Assembly: GCA_000176735.1 (NCBI GenBank)
Contig: ADBE01000112.1
Location: 62,001 to 126,000 of the forward strand
DNA: 64,000 nucleotides
Source: Neisseria polysaccharea ATCC 43768
GTDB taxonomy: Bacteria; Pseudomonadota; Gammaproteobacteria; Burkholderiales; Neisseriaceae
Direction: 5' to 3'
Shown: piece by piece, positions 36,352 to 45,076 of the stretch
How the letters are laid out: each line of letters begins with the position of its first letter
How positions within the stretch are numbered: position 1 is the first letter of the stretch
Made by a program: the position numbers and the translations under genes
The notes under the pieces: generated by a model
Told to the model about the DNA's origin: nothing
Database searches by the model: none
The model's input: the letters and a program-made list of their open reading frames with translations, nothing else

Positions 36352-37491
36352 ATGAAAAAAACACTGGTGGCGGCGGCAATCCTGAGCCTCGCCTTGACTG
36401 CATGCGGCGGCGGAAGCGATACCGCCGCCCAAACCTCCTCCGCCAAGCCCGAAGCCGGACAATCAGGCAAACTCAACATCTACAACTGGTCGGATTATGT
36501 CGATCCCGAAACCGTTGCCGACTTTGAAAAAGAAACCGGCATCAAGACGCGTTCCGACTATTACGACAGCAACGAAACACTGGAGGCAAAAGTCCTGACC
36601 GGCAAATCCGGCTACGACCTGACCGCGCCGTCTATCGCCAACGTCGGCCGGCAAATCAAAGCGGGCGCGTATCAGAAAATCGACAAGGCGCAAATCCCCC
36701 ATTACGGCAACATCGATAAAGATTTGCTGAAAATGATGGAAGCCGTCGATCCGGGCAACGAATATGCCGTCCCTTATTTCTGGGGCATCAACACCTTGGC
36801 AATCAATACGCAGCAGGTGAAAAAGGCATTGGGTACGGACAAGCTGCCCGAAAACGAGTGGGATTTGGTGTTCAAACCCGAATACACCGCCAAACTCAAA
36901 TCCTGCGGCATCAGCTATTTCGACAGCGCAATCGAACAGATTCCTTTGGCGTTGCACTATTTGGGCAAAGACCCCAACAGTGAGAATCCCGAAGACATCA
37001 AAGCCGCCGTCGATATGATGAAAGCCGTCCGGGGCGACGTGAAACGCTTCAGCTCTTCCGGCTATATCGACGATATGGCGGCGGGCAACCTGTGTGCCGC
37101 CATTGGTTACGGCGGCGATTTGAATATTGCCAAAACCCGTGCCGAAGAAGCCGCAAACGGCGTGGAAATCAAAGTATTGACCCCGAAAACCGGCGTGGGC
37201 GTGTGGGTGGATTCCTTTATGATTCCGCGCGACGCGCAAAACGTTGCCAACGCCCACCGCTATATCGACTACACGCTCCGGCCCGATGTGGCGGCGAAAA
37301 ACGGCAGCTTCGTCACTTACGCGCCCGCCAGCCGCCCCGCGCGCGAGCTGATGGATGAAAAATACACCTCCGACGCATCGATTTTCCCGAACAAAGAACT
37401 GATGGAAAAAAGTTTCATCGTATCGCCCAAATCCGCAGAATCCGCCAAACTGGGCGTGAAGCTGTGGCAAGGTCTCAAAGCGGGCAAATAA
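36352..37491 (+). CDS. potD: Polyamine-binding lipoprotein PotD
   Basis: A 379-residue periplasmic binding protein for spermidine/putrescine. A lipoprotein signal ends ALTAC (Cys at about 19). The mature part begins LNIYNWSDYVDPETVADFEKETG, typical of PotD/PotF. Polyamine-coordinating acidic and aromatic residues are expected in YYDSNE and IDDMAAG. It probably feeds PotABC, encoded 10 kb upstream. An AAAGG site precedes the ATG. Confidence 0.9.
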   Translation: MKKTLVAAAILSLALTACGGGSDTAAQTSSAKPEAGQSGKLNIYNWSDYVDPETVADFEKETGIKTRSDYYDSNETLEAKVLTGKSGYDLTAPSIANVGRQIKAGAYQKIDKAQIPHYGNIDKDLLKMMEAVDPGNEYAVPYFWGINTLAINTQQVKKALGTDKLPENEWDLVFKPEYTAKLKSCGISYFDSAIEQIPLALHYLGKDPNSENPEDIKAAVDMMKAVRGDVKRFSSSGYIDDMAAGNLCAAIGYGGDLNIAKTRAEEAANGVEIKVLTPKTGVGVWVDSFMIPRDAQNVANAHRYIDYTLRPDVAAKNGSFVTYAPASRPARELMDEKYTSDASIFPNKELMEKSFIVSPKSAESAKLGVKLWQGLKAGK

Positions 37492-37500
37492 CCGGAATCC

Positions 37501-37527
37501 CTGCCGTCTGAAACCTTCGGGCGGCAG
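37501..37527 (+). terminator. Degenerate DUS hairpin after potD
   Basis: CTGCCG and CGGCAG-type arms around a changed DUS, 10 bp beyond the potD stop. Confidence 0.45.
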
Positions 37528-37578
37528 GAAACGGCGCGTCCGCATTAAGTCAGGATTAGAATTATTGAGGATAATAAT

Positions 37579-38694
37579 ATGGATATGAATTTAAGTATCG
37601 TTGTTCCTATTTATAATGTCGAAAGTTATTTGGAAGCGTGTTTAAGTTCCATAGAACCTATATTAAGTAATGAAAATGTCGAACTTATCCTTGTGAATGA
37701 CGGGTCAAAAGACGGAAGTGAAGATATATGTTATAAATATATAGATAAAATATCAAACAACAAACAACAAACAACAAACAACAAACAACAAACAACAAAC
37801 AACAAACAACAAACAACAAACAACAAACAACAAACAACAAACAACAAACAACAAACAACAAACAACAAACAACAAACAACAAACAACAAACACCGGACAC
37901 CAAATATCAAATATATATATCAGGATAACCAAGGGTTGTCGGAGGCGAGAAATACCGGAATAAAAAATTCAAACGGAAAATATATAGTCTTTATTGATTC
38001 GGATGATTTTATTAATTGTCAGGTCTTGCTGGATTTTCTTAGTAAAGATGATATTGATATGCCGGATGTGTTTTTTTTAAATGCAGTTAAATATGATAAG
38101 GGAAGTGTTTCATATTTTGGCGAAGATTATCAGCCTGAAAAAATACTCAATCAATCCAAAGTCGAAGTTTTGAAAGGATTATGCCGATTTAGAAAATTTC
38201 CGGGTTCGGCGTGGAATAAGATTATAAAAAGAGAATTGATTATTAGAGAAAAACTGTTTTTTGAAAAGGGAATTTATTCTGAAGATATCGAATGGTCAAT
38301 GAGGTTATTTAATGCGGCAACAACTTTTTCTTATTTGGACGGTTGTTATTACTATTATCGGCAGGGAAGAAAAGATTCTATTACGGGAACTGTTTCGGAA
38401 AAAAGTATAAAGTCATTATTATATATTTTGGAGAAAAATGCGGAAATGGAATTTAATAGGGATATATCAAGTTATCTTTATTCCTTTCTTTCCTACGAAT
38501 ATCTCGTTTTGCTTTTTATAATGACGAGTAAAAATATAGGGTGCGATGCTGATATAAAAAGAAGGGCGTATCATTTAAGGTTTATGCTGTTAAAGTCCAA
38601 TAAGTTGATATATAAGCTGATATTCCCGATAATCACATTATTCGGGGTCGATATTACAGGCAGGATTTTAAAAGCAATCAGGGGGAATGTTTAA
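37579..38694 (+). CDS. pglE: Phase-variable pilin glycosyltransferase PglE, in the ON frame
   Basis: A 371-residue GT2 enzyme: VVPIYNVESYLEACL, VNDGSKDGSEDIC, then a low-complexity NNKQQTT insert encoded by the repeat tract, then NQGLSEARNTGIKNSNGKYIVFIDSDD (DxD). In meningococci PglE adds the second galactose to the pilin O-glycan that PglL transfers. The repeat number (19) keeps the frame open. A GAGG site lies 8 bases upstream of the ATG. The gene is clearly more AT-rich than its neighbours, which suggests acquisition. Its 3' end is duplicated in inverted orientation at 39.7 kb. Confidence 0.88.
   Translation: MDMNLSIVVPIYNVESYLEACLSSIEPILSNENVELILVNDGSKDGSEDICYKYIDKISNNKQQTTNNKQQTTNNKQQTTNNKQQTTNNKQQTTNNKQQTTNNKHRTPNIKYIYQDNQGLSEARNTGIKNSNGKYIVFIDSDDFINCQVLLDFLSKDDIDMPDVFFLNAVKYDKGSVSYFGEDYQPEKILNQSKVEVLKGLCRFRKFPGSAWNKIIKRELIIREKLFFEKGIYSEDIEWSMRLFNAATTFSYLDGCYYYYRQGRKDSITGTVSEKSIKSLLYILEKNAEMEFNRDISSYLYSFLSYEYLVLLFIMTSKNIGCDADIKRRAYHLRFMLLKSNKLIYKLIFPIITLFGVDITGRILKAIRGNV
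37758..37890 (+). repeat. CAACAAA heptanucleotide repeat, 19 copies, inside pglE
   Basis: A perfect tract of 19 units, with partial units on each side (37754-37892 in all). Seven is not a multiple of three, so a gain or loss of one unit shifts the frame; with 19 the gene is ON. Three units encode the heptapeptide NNKQQTT. Confidence 0.97.
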
Positions 38695-38734
38695 TAAATC
38701 CTTTAACAATATACATCTTACCGAAGGAGGAAAA

Positions 38735-39271
38735 ATGAACGCAATCCGAACTTTCCAAAACCGCACGCCCGAAATCCACGAAAGCTGTATGATAGACGAA
38801 GCGTGCGTCGTCATCGGCGAAGTGTCGCTTGCCGAAGATGTTTCCGTGTGGCCGTGCGCCGTGTTGCGCGGCGATGTGAACAGCATCACCGTCGGCGCGC
38901 GCAGCAATATACAGGACGGCAGCGTCCTGCACGTTTCCCACAAAACCGCCGCCAAACCCGAAGGGTCGCCGCTGGTTATCGGCGAAGACGTTACCGTGGG
39001 GCACAAAGTGATGCTGCACGGCTGCCGAATCGGCAACCGCGTCTTGGTCGGTATGGGCAGCACCGTTTTGGACGATGCCGTGATTGAGGACGAAGTGATG
39101 ATCGGTGCGGGCAGCCTCGTTCCGCCACGCAAACACTTGGCAGGCGGCTATCTTTATGTCGGTTCTCCGGTCAGACAGGTGCGCGTGCTGACCGATGAGG
39201 AAAAAGCCTTTTTGAAGTATTCCGCCGCGCATTATGTGAAGCTGTCGAAACAATACCGACAAGCGGAATAA
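38735..39271 (+). CDS. Gamma-carbonic-anhydrase-like hexapeptide-repeat protein (YrdA/PaaY family)
   Basis: A 178-residue left-handed beta-helix protein. The hexapeptide turns are seen from VVIGEVSLAEDVSVWPCAVLRGD to the end. The three zinc-site histidines are in VLHVSHK and TVGHKVMLHGC, and NIQDGSVLHV is conserved. The start follows a strong GAAGGAGG. The physiological reaction is uncertain, since YrdA-type members often lack strong carbonic anhydrase activity. A copy of its first 63 codons lies inverted at 39443-39628. Confidence 0.85.
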   Translation: MNAIRTFQNRTPEIHESCMIDEACVVIGEVSLAEDVSVWPCAVLRGDVNSITVGARSNIQDGSVLHVSHKTAAKPEGSPLVIGEDVTVGHKVMLHGCRIGNRVLVGMGSTVLDDAVIEDEVMIGAGSLVPPRKHLAGGYLYVGSPVRQVRVLTDEEKAFLKYSAAHYVKLSKQYRQAE

Positions 39272-39291
39272 GATTTCCGGGTTAAATAAAC

Positions 39292-39324
39292 ATGCCGTCT
39301 GAAATTTTGGGTTTCAGACGGCAT
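39292..39324 (+). terminator. Paired-DUS terminator after the carbonic-anhydrase-like gene
   Basis: A perfect inverted AT-DUS pair 20 bp beyond the stop. Confidence 0.85.
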
Positions 39325-39340
39325 GTTTGTTTTCTGTTAC

Positions 39341-39442
39341 TTTACAGTTTCACCGAGTGCTCGCGTGTTTCGTGGAACACGATGTCTGCCGGCGTTCTTG
39401 CGTCAGATTCAGGTTGACGCGGTTAGGAGCGAGGTAGGCGAG
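39341..39442 (-). pseudogene. Duplicated 3' remnant of prfC
   Basis: About 100 bp match the last 33 codons of prfC (40630-40735), in the same orientation, with several substitutions and a one-base deletion that ruins the final residues. The match ends abruptly at GAGGTAGGCGAG, where carbonic-anhydrase sequence begins. Confidence 0.85.
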
Positions 39443-39788
39443 GCCGTCCTGTATATTGCTGCGCGCGCCGACGGTAATGCTGTTCACATCGCCGCGCAAC
39501 ACGGCGCACGGCCACACGGAAACATCTTCGGCAAGCGACACTTCGCCGATGACGACGCAGGCTTCGTCTATCATACAGGTTTCATGGATTTCGGGCGTGC
39601 GGTTTTGGAAAGTTCGGATTGCGTTCATTTTTCCTCCTTCGGTAAGATATATATTGTTAAAGGATTTATTAAACATTCCCTCTGATTGCTTTTAAAATCC
39701 TGCCTGTAATATCGACTCTGAATAATGTGATTATCGGGAATATCAGCTTATATATCAACTTATTGGACCTTAACAGCATAAACCTTAT
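39443..39788 (-). repeat. Inverted copy of the pglE 3' end and the 5' end of the carbonic-anhydrase-like gene
   Basis: About 345 bp repeat 38577-38927 in reverse orientation with few differences, including the GAAGGAGG site and the first 63 codons. Because it is fused to the prfC remnant, a 92-codon chimeric ORF (39350-39628) is formed; it is probably non-functional. Confidence 0.9.
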
Positions 39789-39979
39789 TAGATAATAGCG
39801 CGATGGAAAGCTTCTTTGGACGATTAAAAATGGAATGTTATTACGGTAAATGATTTGAGACGTTCTAACAACTGGAAAAAACGATTCATGAGTACATTCA
39901 TTATTACAACCATGAGCGCATTCAGGGGAAACTAAAAGGACTGAGCTCTGTGAATTACAGAACTCAGTCCTTGAACTAA
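39788..39979 (+). pseudogene. IS3-family (IS150-like) transposase C-terminal remnant
   Basis: Translation reads NSAMESFFGRLKMECYYGK, with the last Glu of the DDE triad, then after in-frame stops at two points HEYIHYYNHERIQGKLKG and a terminal stop. Only about 64 codons of orfB remain. Just beyond, CTAACTTTTGGGGTCAGATC (39986-40005) looks like the element's end. Confidence 0.85.
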
Positions 39980-40003
39980 ATCAGTCTAACTTTTGGGGTC
40001 AGA

Positions 40004-40387
40004 TCATTTTACGGAGCTTTTTTTGTTGTGTGCTTTAAGCCATTTTTGCATTTGTTCAATTTCCGCTTGTTGTGCGTTAATAATATCCTCAGCAAGCTTA
40101 CGCATCTCAGGATCCTTTCCGTATTTTAATTCAACTTCCGCCATTTTTACTGCGCCAATATGGTGTGGCAGCATACCTGCTGCAAAAGCAACATCAGGAT
40201 CTTTATATTGCGCAGCTGCCATCATGTCTTGATGCATTTGATTCATACCTTGCATTAATTCTTGTTGCATTGCAGAACCTGTCGACATTTGCATATTCAT
40301 GTGTGCTTGATGCGGTTGTTCATTAGCGTGGGCATGAATTGAAACTGCAGCAGCACTAAGTGTGATAAAAGTCATAAGTTTTTTCAT
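40004..40387 (-). CDS. DUF305 periplasmic protein, Met/His-rich, probably copper-binding
   Basis: A 127-residue protein with a Sec signal peptide (cut near HAHA, about residue 21). A Met/His-rich segment (QAHMNMQMSTGSAMQQ; GMNQMHQDM) leads into the DUF305 core MLPHHIGAVKMAEVELKYG and a C-terminal helix. DUF305 proteins such as CopM of Synechocystis bind copper. The gene is AT-rich and has no DUS, so it looks transferred. The stop codon touches the IS3 remnant's end, so the last residues may be altered. The upstream promoter has MerR-type geometry. Copper binding is inferred. Confidence 0.8.
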   Translation of the reverse strand: MKKLMTFITLSAAAVSIHAHANEQPHQAHMNMQMSTGSAMQQELMQGMNQMHQDMMAAAQYKDPDVAFAAGMLPHHIGAVKMAEVELKYGKDPEMRKLAEDIINAQQAEIEQMQKWLKAHNKKSSVK

Positions 40388-40421
40388 GTTTTTCGCCTAT
40401 GTAATAGCTGAATAAGTACAA

Positions 40422-40452
40422 ATTATAAACCTTGACCTAAGGTTAAAGTCAA
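40422..40452 (-). promoter_or_regulatory. MerR-family (CueR-like) operator-promoter of the DUF305 gene
   Basis: On the minus strand TTGACT (40447-40452) and TATAAT (40422-40427) are separated by exactly 19 bp. The spacer holds an inverted repeat AACCTT-N5-AAGGTT. The long spacer with a dyad between -35 and -10 is the hallmark of promoters that MerR, CueR or ZntR activate by untwisting DNA. Confidence 0.8.
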
Positions 40453-40595
40453 CATTTGTTCCGAAAATGTTTGGTGAGGTGCTAAAAGCTAAAATAAGAC
40501 AATATTTGAGCTGCGTTACGGATTTATGTTGCTGCTGTGCCTGACCATTGGAAAGTTTGCTTGGGATTTATTGGGTTGATATCGAATGAAAAAAA

Positions 40596-40622
40596 AGGCC
40601 GTCTGAATGTTTCAGACGGCCT
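40596..40622 (-). terminator. AG-type paired-DUS terminator after prfC
   Basis: AGGCCGTCTGAA and its reverse complement, 3-base loop, followed on the minus strand by T8. Both 12-mers are the AG dialect of commensal Neisseria, not the AT dialect used elsewhere in the window. Confidence 0.9.
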
Positions 40623-40629
40623 TTGTGTT

Positions 40630-42225
40630 TTACAGTTTAACCGAATGTTCGCGCGTTTCGTGGAACACGATGTCCGGCCAGCGTTCTTGCGTGAGTCCCA
40701 AATTCACGCGGTTGGGGGCGAGGTAGGCGAGGTTGCCGCCCGCGTCGATGGCGAGATTGCCCGCGTTGGCTTTTTCAAACTCCGCCAGTTTTTTCTTGTC
40801 GTCGCACGATACCCAGCGCGCCGACCAGATGGATGCGCTGTCGAACACGGCTTCCACGCCGTATTCGTTGGCGAGGCGCGAGGTTACGACTTCAAACTGC
40901 AACACGCCGACCGCGCCCAAAATCAAATCCGCGCCGCTCATCGGTTTGAACACCTGTACCGCGCCTTCTTCGCCGAGCTGTTGCAAACCTTTTTGCAGTT
41001 GCTTGATTTTCAGAGGGTTTTTGATGCGGACACTGCGGAACAGTTCGGGCGCGAAGAAGGGGATGCCGGTAAACGCCAGTTGTTCGCCTTCGGAGAAGCT
41101 GTCGCCGATTTGGATGTTGCCGTGGTTCGGGATGCCGATGATGTCGCCGGCGTAGGCTTCTTCCACCAGCTCGCGGTCGTGCGACATAAAGGTTACCACG
41201 CTGGAGGCGGCGATTTCGCGGTTGATGCGAAGGTGTTTCATCTTCATACCGCGCTCGAATCTGCCGGAGCAGACGCGCAAGAAGGCGATGCGGTCGCGGT
41301 GTTTCGGGTCCATATTGGCTTGGATTTTAAAGATAAATCCGGAAAACTTAGCCTCGTCCGGCTCGACCATGCGCACGGTCGCGTCGCGCGGTTTCGGTGC
41401 GGGTGCCCAGTCAATCAATGAATTGAGGATTTCCTGAATACCGAAGTTGTTAATCGCGGAGCCGAAGAACACGGGCGTGAGTTCTCCGGCGAGAAATTCG
41501 TCAAGATTAAATTCGTTGGAAGCCGCCTGCACCAATTCGATTTCGTCGCGCAACTGTTGGATTTCTAACGGAAAGCGTTGTTCCAATTCGGGATTGTCTA
41601 TGCCTTTGATGATGTCGAATTCGTGCGGCAGACGTTCGCCGCCGGCTTCAAAGAGATAGATTTCGTCGTTCAGGATGTGGTACACGCCCTTGAAGTTTTT
41701 GCCCATACCGATCGGCCAGGTAACGGGCGCGCAGCGGATTTTTAAAATGTTTTCCACTTCGTCCAAAAGTTCCAGCGAATCGCGCACTTCGCGGTCGTAT
41801 TTGTTCATAAAGGTAACAATCGGCGTATTGCGCAGGCGGCAGACGTTCAACAGTTTGATGGTTTGCGCTTCCACGCCTTTTGCCGCGTCGATGACCATCA
41901 AGGCGCTGTCAACGGCGGTCAATACGCGGTAGGTATCTTCGGAGAAGTCTTGGTGTCCCGGCGTGTCCAAGAGGTTGACGGTGTGGTCTTTGTAGTCGAA
42001 CTGCATTACGCTTGATGCCACGGAAATGCCGCGCTGCTTCTCGATTTCCATCCAGTCGGAAGTGGCGAATTTGCCGGTTTTCTTGCCTTTTACCGTACCC
42101 GCGCTCTGAATCGCGCCTGAAAACAGCAAGAGTTTTTCGGTCAGCGTGGTTTTACCCGCGTCAGGGTGGGAGATGATGGCAAACGTGCGGCGGCGGCGCA
42201 CTTGGTCGAGGATTTCTTGGGACAT
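40630..42225 (-). CDS. prfC: Peptide chain release factor 3
   Basis: A 531-residue translational GTPase that recycles RF1/RF2 after termination. It has G1 [15 protein letters not shown], the Switch I region with [13 protein letters not shown]3 DTPGHQDF and G4 NKYD. It is full length. A GGCCGTCTGAA-type site lies 5' of it and AG-DUS lie 3', so this copy was probably imported from a commensal species. Confidence 0.97.
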   Translation of the reverse strand: MSQEILDQVRRRRTFAIISHPDAGKTTLTEKLLLFSGAIQSAGTVKGKKTGKFATSDWMEIEKQRGISVASSVMQFDYKDHTVNLLDTPGHQDFSEDTYRVLTAVDSALMVIDAAKGVEAQTIKLLNVCRLRNTPIVTFMNKYDREVRDSLELLDEVENILKIRCAPVTWPIGMGKNFKGVYHILNDEIYLFEAGGERLPHEFDIIKGIDNPELEQRFPLEIQQLRDEIELVQAASNEFNLDEFLAGELTPVFFGSAINNFGIQEILNSLIDWAPAPKPRDATVRMVEPDEAKFSGFIFKIQANMDPKHRDRIAFLRVCSGRFERGMKMKHLRINREIAASSVVTFMSHDRELVEEAYAGDIIGIPNHGNIQIGDSFSEGEQLAFTGIPFFAPELFRSVRIKNPLKIKQLQKGLQQLGEEGAVQVFKPMSGADLILGAVGVLQFEVVTSRLANEYGVEAVFDSASIWSARWVSCDDKKKLAEFEKANAGNLAIDAGGNLAYLAPNRVNLGLTQERWPDIVFHETREHSVKL

Positions 42226-42256
42226 GGTTTTCTTTGCAAAAAGGTTCAGGCCGCTT

Positions 42257-42267
42257 TTCAGACGGCC
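42257..42267. other. Non-AT DUS upstream of prfC
   Basis: The minus strand reads GGGCCGTCTGAA: the 10-mer core is intact, but GG replaces AT at the start. Confidence 0.8.
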
Positions 42268-42331
42268 CGGACAGTGTTTGAGACGGCGAGATTGTACAAA
42301 AAAATGCCTGATAATTCAATGTTGGAGGCGG

Positions 42332-42727
42332 TCAGTGCGTGCTGCCGTAAATCTCTTTTTCGTCTTTCAGGACGGCATCGGCGGTTTCCCACGCGCCGCC
42401 GCGCCAGACTTTGTAAAAGCAGCTTTCGCGCCCGGTGTGGCAGGCGATGCCGCCGTTTTGGGCGATGAGCATCACAATGGCGTCGCCGTCGCAGTCGAGG
42501 CGCAGTTCGCGGACTTTTTGCGTGTGTCCCGACTCTTCGCCCTTCATCCATTGTTTTTGGCGCGAACGGCTGTAATAGTGGGCAAAGCCGGTTTCGACGG
42601 TTTTTTGCAGGGCTTCGGCGTTCATCCACGCTACCATTAAAACACGTTTGGTTTCGGCATCTTGGGCGATGGCGCAAACCAAACCTTTTTCGTCAAATTT
42701 GACGGCTTCAAGCAGGTTTTTATCCAT
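42332..42727 (-). CDS. hisI: Phosphoribosyl-AMP cyclohydrolase
   Basis: A 131-residue monofunctional enzyme, histidine step 3. It has [23 protein letters not shown], the [21 protein letters not shown] motif and zinc-ligand cysteines ([19 protein letters not shown]). It is last of the hisH-hisA-hisF-hisI group. Confidence 0.96.
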   Translation of the reverse strand: MDKNLLEAVKFDEKGLVCAIAQDAETKRVLMVAWMNAEALQKTVETGFAHYYSRSRQKQWMKGEESGHTQKVRELRLDCDGDAIVMLIAQNGGIACHTGRESCFYKVWRGGAWETADAVLKDEKEIYGSTH

Positions 42728-42757
42728 ATTTCCTTTCAGACGGCATAGTCGGGGCGG

Positions 42758-43525
42758 TCAGAGGCGCACTTCAATGCCGGCTTCGCGCATAGCGCGTTTG
42801 GCTTCGCGGATGGCGATTTCCCCGAAATGGAAAATGCCGGCGGCAAGTACGGCATCGGCTTTGCCTTCGGTTATGCCTTCAATCAGGTGCCGGACATTGC
42901 CGACCCCGCCGGAGGCGATGACGGGGATGTCGACGGCTTCGGCAACGGCGCGGGTCAGCGGCAGGTTGAAACCCTGTTTCGTACCGTCCCTGTCCATACC
43001 GGTGAGCAGGATTTCGCCCGCGCCGCGTTTTTGCATTTCGACCGCCCATTCCACCGCATCCAAACCGGTCGGATTTCGCCCGCCGTGGGTAAAGATTTCC
43101 CAGCGTGTGTTTTCGGGGTTGGCGGCTTTGGCATCGACGGCGGCGATGATGGCTTGCGAACCGAAAAATCCGGCGGCTTCGTCAATTAAATCGGGACGGG
43201 TAACGGCGGCGGTGTTGATGCTGACTTTGTCCGCGCCGGCATTGAGCAGGCGGCGGATGTCGGCAACGGTGCGTACGCCGCCGCCGACGGTCAGCGGGAT
43301 GAAGACTTGTCCGGCAACCTCTTCGATGATGTGCAGGATGGTGTCGCGGTTGTCGGATGAGGCGGTGATGTCGAGGAAGGTCAATTCGTCCGCGCCTTCG
43401 CCGTTGTAGCGTTTGGCGGCTTCGACGGGGTCGCCCGCGTCGCGCAAACCGATGAAGTTCACGCCTTTGACGACGCGCCCGTCTTTTACGTCGAGACAGG
43501 GGATGATGCGTTTTGCCAGTGCCAT
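42758..43525 (-). CDS. hisF: Imidazole glycerol phosphate synthase, cyclase subunit
   Basis: A 255-residue TIM barrel with catalytic Asp in [13 protein letters not shown] and in the second half-barrel [13 protein letters not shown]. It uses ammonia from HisH to make IGP and AICAR. It is 12 bp after hisA. Confidence 0.97.
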   Translation of the reverse strand: MALAKRIIPCLDVKDGRVVKGVNFIGLRDAGDPVEAAKRYNGEGADELTFLDITASSDNRDTILHIIEEVAGQVFIPLTVGGGVRTVADIRRLLNAGADKVSINTAAVTRPDLIDEAAGFFGSQAIIAAVDAKAANPENTRWEIFTHGGRNPTGLDAVEWAVEMQKRGAGEILLTGMDRDGTKQGFNLPLTRAVAEAVDIPVIASGGVGNVRHLIEGITEGKADAVLAAGIFHFGEIAIREAKRAMREAGIEVRL

Positions 43526-43537
43526 AATCGGATGCCT

Positions 43538-44275
43538 TTAGTCGAGGGAATCTGCCAGTTGCTGCGCTTGGGCAAAATCGATGCTGCCCTCGTAAATCGC
43601 GCGGCCGGTAATCGCACCTGCTACGCCACGTTTTTCGGCGGCACACAGGGCGCGGATGTCGTCCAAACCGGTCAGTCCGCCGGAGGCGATGACGGGAATA
43701 CGGACGGCTTGGGCGAGTCTGACTGTCGCGTCGATGTTCACGCCGCTCATCATACCGTCGCGCCCGATGTCGGTGTAGATGATGCTGTTGACACCGTCGT
43801 CTTCAAAGCGTTTTGCCAAATCAATTACATGATGCCCGGTTACGGTTGCCCAGCCGTCGATGGCGGCCATACCGTCTTTGGCATCCAGCCCGACGATAAT
43901 CCTGCCGGGGAAGGCTTTGCACGCCTCGCGCACGAAGTCGGGGTTTTTGACTGCCGCCGTGCCGATAATCACGTCGTTTAAGCCCAAATCCAAATATTGT
44001 CCGATGGTTTTCAAATCGCGTATGCCGCCGCCGAGCTGTACGGGGATGTCTCGGGCGACGGCGGCAAGGATGTCTTTGATGGCGGGCAGGTTTTGCGGAA
44101 CGCCGGCAAACGCGCCGTTCAAATCTACCAGATGCAGGCGGCGCGCGCCTTGTTTGAACCAGTGCAGCGCGGTTTCGGCGGGCGAATCGGAAAAGACGGT
44201 CGCCTCTTCCATCAGCCCTTGTTTCAGGCGGACGCAGCGTCCTTCTTTCAAATCGATGGCGGGTATCAGCAGCAT
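43538..44275 (-). CDS. hisA: ProFAR isomerase
   Basis: A 245-residue TIM barrel, histidine step 4. It has [16 protein letters not shown] (general base Asp) and [14 protein letters not shown] (general acid). It lies between hisH and hisF. Confidence 0.97.
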   Translation of the reverse strand: MLLIPAIDLKEGRCVRLKQGLMEEATVFSDSPAETALHWFKQGARRLHLVDLNGAFAGVPQNLPAIKDILAAVARDIPVQLGGGIRDLKTIGQYLDLGLNDVIIGTAAVKNPDFVREACKAFPGRIIVGLDAKDGMAAIDGWATVTGHHVIDLAKRFEDDGVNSIIYTDIGRDGMMSGVNIDATVRLAQAVRIPVIASGGLTGLDDIRALCAAEKRGVAGAITGRAIYEGSIDFAQAQQLADSLD

Positions 44276-44307
44276 AATTTTTCTCCTTGTGCGGGGCCGT
44301 GTCCGGC

Positions 44308-44946
44308 TTACCAGTTTAAAAAGTTTTTCAACATCGTCAGTCCGGCATCGTGGCTTTTTTCGGTGTGAAATTGCGTGGCGAATACGTTGTCTTTGCCGAC
44401 GATGCAGGCAAACGGGGACGGGTAGTCGCTTTCGCCCAATATGGTTTCGGGATTTTCGGGGGCGAAATAGTAGCTGTGGACGAAGTAAAAACGCGTGTCT
44501 TGGGGAATATCTTTAAACAGCGGGTGGTTTTGGGTTTGGCGCACGGTGTTCCAGCCCATATGCGGGACTTTCAGACGGCATCCCTGCGGGTCGAGGAGGT
44601 CGCGCTCAAAGCGTCTGACTTTGCCGCCGAACCAGCCCAAGCCGTCGGTGTTTCCTTCTTCGCTGTGGTCGAATAAAAGTTGCGCGCCGACGCAAATTCC
44701 GAAAAAGGGTTTGTTTTTTAAGGCATCTTTTACTGCCTCGTCCAAGCCGCCGCGCGTCAGTGCCGCCATACAGTCGGGCATCGCGCCCTGACCGGGAAAA
44801 ATGACTTTGTCGGCGCGGGACACGCGGTCGGGGTCGCCGCTTAAAAAGATTTCGGTATTTTTTCCGGCAAGCTGCCCCGCCGTCCGGACGGATTTCAATA
44901 CGGAATGCAGGTTGCCCATACCGTAATCGATAATGGCGGTTTGCAT
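44308..44946 (-). CDS. hisH: Imidazole glycerol phosphate synthase, glutaminase subunit
   Basis: A 212-residue class I glutamine amidotransferase. The nucleophile elbow is [11 protein letters not shown], and the His/Glu pair lies in [13 protein letters not shown]. It supplies ammonia to HisF. The first gene of hisHAFI. A DUS is read in frame as CRLK. Confidence 0.97.
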   Translation of the reverse strand: MQTAIIDYGMGNLHSVLKSVRTAGQLAGKNTEIFLSGDPDRVSRADKVIFPGQGAMPDCMAALTRGGLDEAVKDALKNKPFFGICVGAQLLFDHSEEGNTDGLGWFGGKVRRFERDLLDPQGCRLKVPHMGWNTVRQTQNHPLFKDIPQDTRFYFVHSYYFAPENPETILGESDYPSPFACIVGKDNVFATQFHTEKSHDAGLTMLKNFLNW

Positions 44947-45012
44947 GGCTTCCTCCTCTTTTTTTGCAATATGGCTGCGATTTTAACAAACAAATGTGCC
45001 GGGCTGATAAAA

Positions 45013-45050
45013 ATGCCGTCTGAAAACGGGAATCTGTCTTCAGACGGCAT
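45013..45050 (-). terminator. Paired-DUS terminator after pta
   Basis: Inverted AT-DUS about 27 bp beyond the pta stop. Confidence 0.85.
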
Positions 45051-45076
45051 AGGGTTCAAACCCGGAAAGCCGTTTG

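Noticed and set aside
37754-37892. CAACAAA tract considered as a CRISPR-like array
   Set aside because: The unit is 7 bp with no spacers; it is a simple tandem repeat in a coding frame.
39350-39628. 92-codon chimeric ORF as a working gene
   Set aside because: It fuses 63 codons of the carbonic-anhydrase-like gene to a damaged prfC tail and lacks most of the beta-helix and two zinc ligands.
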